Origin: JAJFKB01 sp965230515
GTDB lineage: Bacteria; Pseudomonadota; Gammaproteobacteria; Pseudomonadales; IMCC2047
Length of the DNA stretch: 64,000 nt
Direction of reading: 5' to 3'
NCBI GenBank assembly: GCA_965230515.1
Contig: OZ246007.1
Coordinates: 868,001-932,000 of the forward strand
Shown: in pieces, positions 61,858 to 64,000 of the stretch
Layout: every line of letters starts with the position of its first letter
Numbering within the stretch: position 1 is the stretch's first letter
Made by a program: the position numbers and the translations under genes
Notes under the pieces: model-generated
Seen by the model: only the letters and a program-made list of their open reading frames with translations
Told to the model about the DNA's origin: nothing
Database searches by the model: none

Positions 61858-62511
61858 CTATTCTAAACTGCTGGTAATCTGATTACGAATTTCTTCAACT
61901 GAACCCAATCCATCCACTTTTCGATAAGCTGGTGCAGCACCGGAATCCTGATCAGCCCATTTAGTATAGTAGCTAACCAGCGGTTTTGTTTGATCGTGAT
62001 ACACACTAAGCCGTTTTCTCACTGTTTCTTCCGTATCATCGTCGCGCTGAACAAGGGGTTCACCGGAAACATCATCTACCCCGTCTTCTTTCGGCGGATT
62101 ATAGACAACATGATAAACTCTTCCGGAAGGCGGATGTACTCGACGTCCACTGAGGCGCTTGACTATCTCCTCATCTGCGACATCTATCTCAACCACATAG
62201 TCGATGTTAATGGCCGCTTCTTTCAGCGCTTCAGCCTGAGGAATAGTGCGTGGAAATCCGTCAAATAAAAATCCATTCTGGCAATCTGGCTCTTTGATTC
62301 GCTCTTTGACCAAACCGATAATAATCTCATCAGAAACCAAACCACCCGCATCCATAATACCTTTGGCCTTCAACCCCAATTCCGTACCTGCTTTAACAGC
62401 CGCTCTTAGCATATCGCCGGTTGAGATTTGTGGTATTTCATATTGCTCAGTGATGAACTGTGCCTGTGTGCCTTTTCCGGCTCCAGGTGCCCCCAATAAT
62501 ATTATGCGCAT
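61858..62511 (-). CDS. adk: Adenylate kinase
   Basis: This interconverts ATP plus AMP with two ADP. It has 217 residues and the long-LID form. Motifs are the P-loop LLGAPGAGKGTQ, the AMP-binding ISTGDMLRA, DGFPRTIPQAE, and the LID with GRRVHPPSGRVYHV; no zinc-binding Cys set is present. The MITE lies immediately downstream. Confidence 0.97.
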   Translation of the reverse strand: MRIILLGAPGAGKGTQAQFITEQYEIPQISTGDMLRAAVKAGTELGLKAKGIMDAGGLVSDEIIIGLVKERIKEPDCQNGFLFDGFPRTIPQAEALKEAAINIDYVVEIDVADEEIVKRLSGRRVHPPSGRVYHVVYNPPKEDGVDDVSGEPLVQRDDDTEETVRKRLSVYHDQTKPLVSYYTKWADQDSGAAPAYRKVDGLGSVEEIRNQITSSLE

Positions 62512-62612
62512 GGTCGCGAGACTCTCCTCTTTTCATTTTCAATTGCAAACGACTATAACCCCTTTTGAAGAGGGTTAAAATCCCTTTATCAAAATGTCCG
62601 GATTCAGCATAT

Positions 62613-63434
62613 TTATTCAGCCAATTGCTTTTTGGCCTGCTGCCACTCCAACTCCAGTTGTTCAGGTTCCATAGACTTCATATCCTTATTCTGCGCAGCA
62701 ACGGATGCTTCAACGCAACCAAGCCGTGATTCAAATTTCAAATTTGCAGCTCTTAATGCTGATTCCGGAGTAACCTTCAAATGTCGGGCAAGATTAACAC
62801 AGGTAAATAACAGGTCCCCCACCTCATCGAGTATCTCCTCTGACCGACCACTCGAAACAGCACTCTTAAGCTCTGCTATCTCTTCATCCAGCTTCTCCCA
62901 AACACCCTCCACATCAGGCCAGTCAAAACCTGCGCCAGAGGCAACCTGTTGCAATTTGCTGGCTCTCATAAGCGCGGGCAGCGCCTGGGGTACTGTGTCC
63001 GTGATTTTACCGGGTTTACTGTCGGAGTCGACTCGTTCCTGGTCTTTGATCCGCTGCCAATTGTCCCTGATCTGCTGCTCATTTGTGTCAATTCTGACGG
63101 AACCGGCAGATTCCAGCGTACTTTCCGGAAATACATGAGGATGACGGCGCAACAGTTTCTCAGTAATTGAGGAAACAACATCGTTGAAGTCAAAGGCTTG
63201 CTCTTCTTTTGCCAGCTGTGCGTAGAAAACCACCTGAAACAGCAAGTCCCCCAGCTCAAGCTGCAAGGCTCGCATATCACCACTGTCAATGGCATCAGCA
63301 ACTTCGTATACCTCCTCCAGTGTGTAGGGTAGTATCGTCTGGTAAGTCTGCTTAAGATCCCAGGGACAGCCATGATCCGGAGACCTTAAATGCGCCATCA
63401 ATTGCAGCAAATCACTCAGGCTGTATTTTGACAT
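62613..63434 (-). CDS. mazG: Nucleoside triphosphate pyrophosphohydrolase
   Basis: This hydrolyses nucleoside triphosphates to monophosphates and pyrophosphate. It has 273 residues and two MazG domains. The first has CPWDLKQTYQTILPYTLEEVYEVADAI and LQLELGDLLFQVVFYAQLA; the second has DEEIAELKSA and ILDEVGDLLFTCVNLARHL. It lies next to relA as in E. coli and can moderate (p)ppGpp signalling. Confidence 0.95.
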   Translation of the reverse strand: MSKYSLSDLLQLMAHLRSPDHGCPWDLKQTYQTILPYTLEEVYEVADAIDSGDMRALQLELGDLLFQVVFYAQLAKEEQAFDFNDVVSSITEKLLRRHPHVFPESTLESAGSVRIDTNEQQIRDNWQRIKDQERVDSDSKPGKITDTVPQALPALMRASKLQQVASGAGFDWPDVEGVWEKLDEEIAELKSAVSSGRSEEILDEVGDLLFTCVNLARHLKVTPESALRAANLKFESRLGCVEASVAAQNKDMKSMEPEQLELEWQQAKKQLAE

Positions 63435-63488
63435 GACCGATTCCTTAACCAGTGAATTCCCTAAAAACAGCTACAGGCTGTATTGCGC

Positions 63489-64000
63489 TCAGCCACCTTG
63501 CCGATATCTTTTAACATCGATAATATTAGGGATCTGGCTGATTTTTGTCAGGACTTTACCCAGTGTAACCAGGTCTGAGACTTCCAGAGTAAGCGTAAAG
63601 TCAACCAGGTTATTCGGTTGATCCACTTTGCTGGTCATTGAGGTAACATTTACCGCTTCATTTGCCACAACTGCCGTGATATCACGAATCAGCCCGGTAC
63701 GGTCAAAAGCACGAACCGAAATATCAACCGGATATCGCCCCTGCTGCTTTCCTCCCCACTGGACGTCAATGATTCGCTCCGGCTCATCCTGCTGTAAACG
63801 CAGTACGTTGGAACAATCCTTGCGGTGGATAGATACACCCCTTCCCTGGGTGATGTAACCGGTACAATCCTCACCTGGTATGGGCTTACAACAGCCGGCG
63901 ATACTGGAAAGCAGGTTACCGACTCCCTTAAAGTCTACACTCTCTCCAACATTATGGGATGCGCCCTCTTTGCCCAGCATCAGGTCTAACTGATCTTTTG
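63489..64000 (-). CDS. relA: RelA (p)ppGpp synthetase, 3' end only
   Basis: The frame is open to the right edge, so only about 170 C-terminal residues are present. They cover the RIS/zinc-finger-like region with GCCKPIPGEDCTGYITQGRGVSIHRKDC and the ACT domain (VDISVRAFDRTGLIRDITAVV onward). The context next to mazG and the RelA-like sequence favour relA over spoT. The synthetase and hydrolase domains lie outside the window. The C-terminal part senses stalled ribosomes with uncharged tRNA. Confidence 0.9.
   Translation of the reverse strand, partial: KDQLDLMLGKEGASHNVGESVDFKGVGNLLSSIAGCCKPIPGEDCTGYITQGRGVSIHRKDCSNVLRLQQDEPERIIDVQWGGKQQGRYPVDISVRAFDRTGLIRDITAVVANEAVNVTSMTSKVDQPNNLVDFTLTLEVSDLVTLGKVLTKISQIPNIIDVKRYRQGG

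Noticed and set aside
1..64000. CRISPR arrays, prophage, integrase or rRNA/tRNA genes
   Set aside because: No regularly spaced repeats, phage structural genes or recombinases were seen, and no stretch matched rRNA or a tRNA cloverleaf by eye; a covariance-model scan would be needed to exclude tRNAs fully.

Overview
The window looks like the chromosome of a gammaproteobacterium, probably a marine relative of the Cellvibrionales/Spongiibacteraceae. The evidence is gene content and order. The run rpsB-tsf-pyrH-frr-uppS-cdsA-dxr-rseP-bamA-skp-lpxD-fabZ-lpxA-lpxB-rnhB-dnaE-accA-tilS, the map-glnD-yffB-dapD-dapE series and relA-mazG are all typical of that class. A TonB-dependent receptor, an NSS-type sodium symporter and CTERM-type surface proteins fit a marine heterotroph. 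The taxon is inferred; no rRNA or tRNA gene is visible.

Bases 1-20000 are an accessory metabolic region. Going right from the left edge are a class I/II aminotransferase (cut at its 5' end), an NSS-family amine or amino acid symporter, a DAO-type FAD oxidoreductase, a YkvI-like membrane protein, a TonB-dependent receptor, a nitrilase, a haem aldoxime dehydratase and an AraC-type regulator. The last three form a recognisable aldoxime-nitrile module (R-CH=NOH to R-CN to R-COOH), and the upstream genes plausibly supply uptake and amine processing. On the opposite strand follows a coupled ridA / Asp-Glu racemase-like / class V aminotransferase operon, divergent from a MarR regulator. Next comes a tryptophanase gene whose upstream region holds two matched promoters, three copies of a 17-bp dyad and a possible small RNA. 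dusC-DUF1289, an MFS transporter, a zinc-ribbon microprotein and a VOC protein complete this part.

Bases 19800-25900 hold a CTERM-like surface protein, a modABC molybdate importer (reverse strand), a membrane-anchored pseudokinase and a DUF3301 protein. Bases 25900-46300 (all reverse) are the conserved translation, envelope and lipid A superoperon. Bases 46800-51700 (forward) carry map, glnD, a YffB-type ArsC-like protein and dapD; dapE follows at 53.3 kb.

Bases 51800-64000 mix small accessory genes with housekeeping genes. The accessory genes are a lamin-tail CTERM protein, small membrane proteins, a membrane-anchored cold-shock protein, a GGDEF cyclase, a lipoprotein and a histone-H1-like Lys/Ala-rich protein. 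The housekeeping genes are rsmJ, uppP, tsaB, adk, mazG and the 3' end of relA. A 273-bp fold-back MITE lies between the H1-like gene and adk. No CRISPR array, prophage, integrase or complete insertion sequence was found.

The most interesting signals are the tnaA upstream regulatory array with its candidate sRNA, the aldoxime-nitrile catabolic locus, the pseudokinase, the membrane-tethered cold-shock protein, the MITE, and two very short genes (57 and 34 codons).
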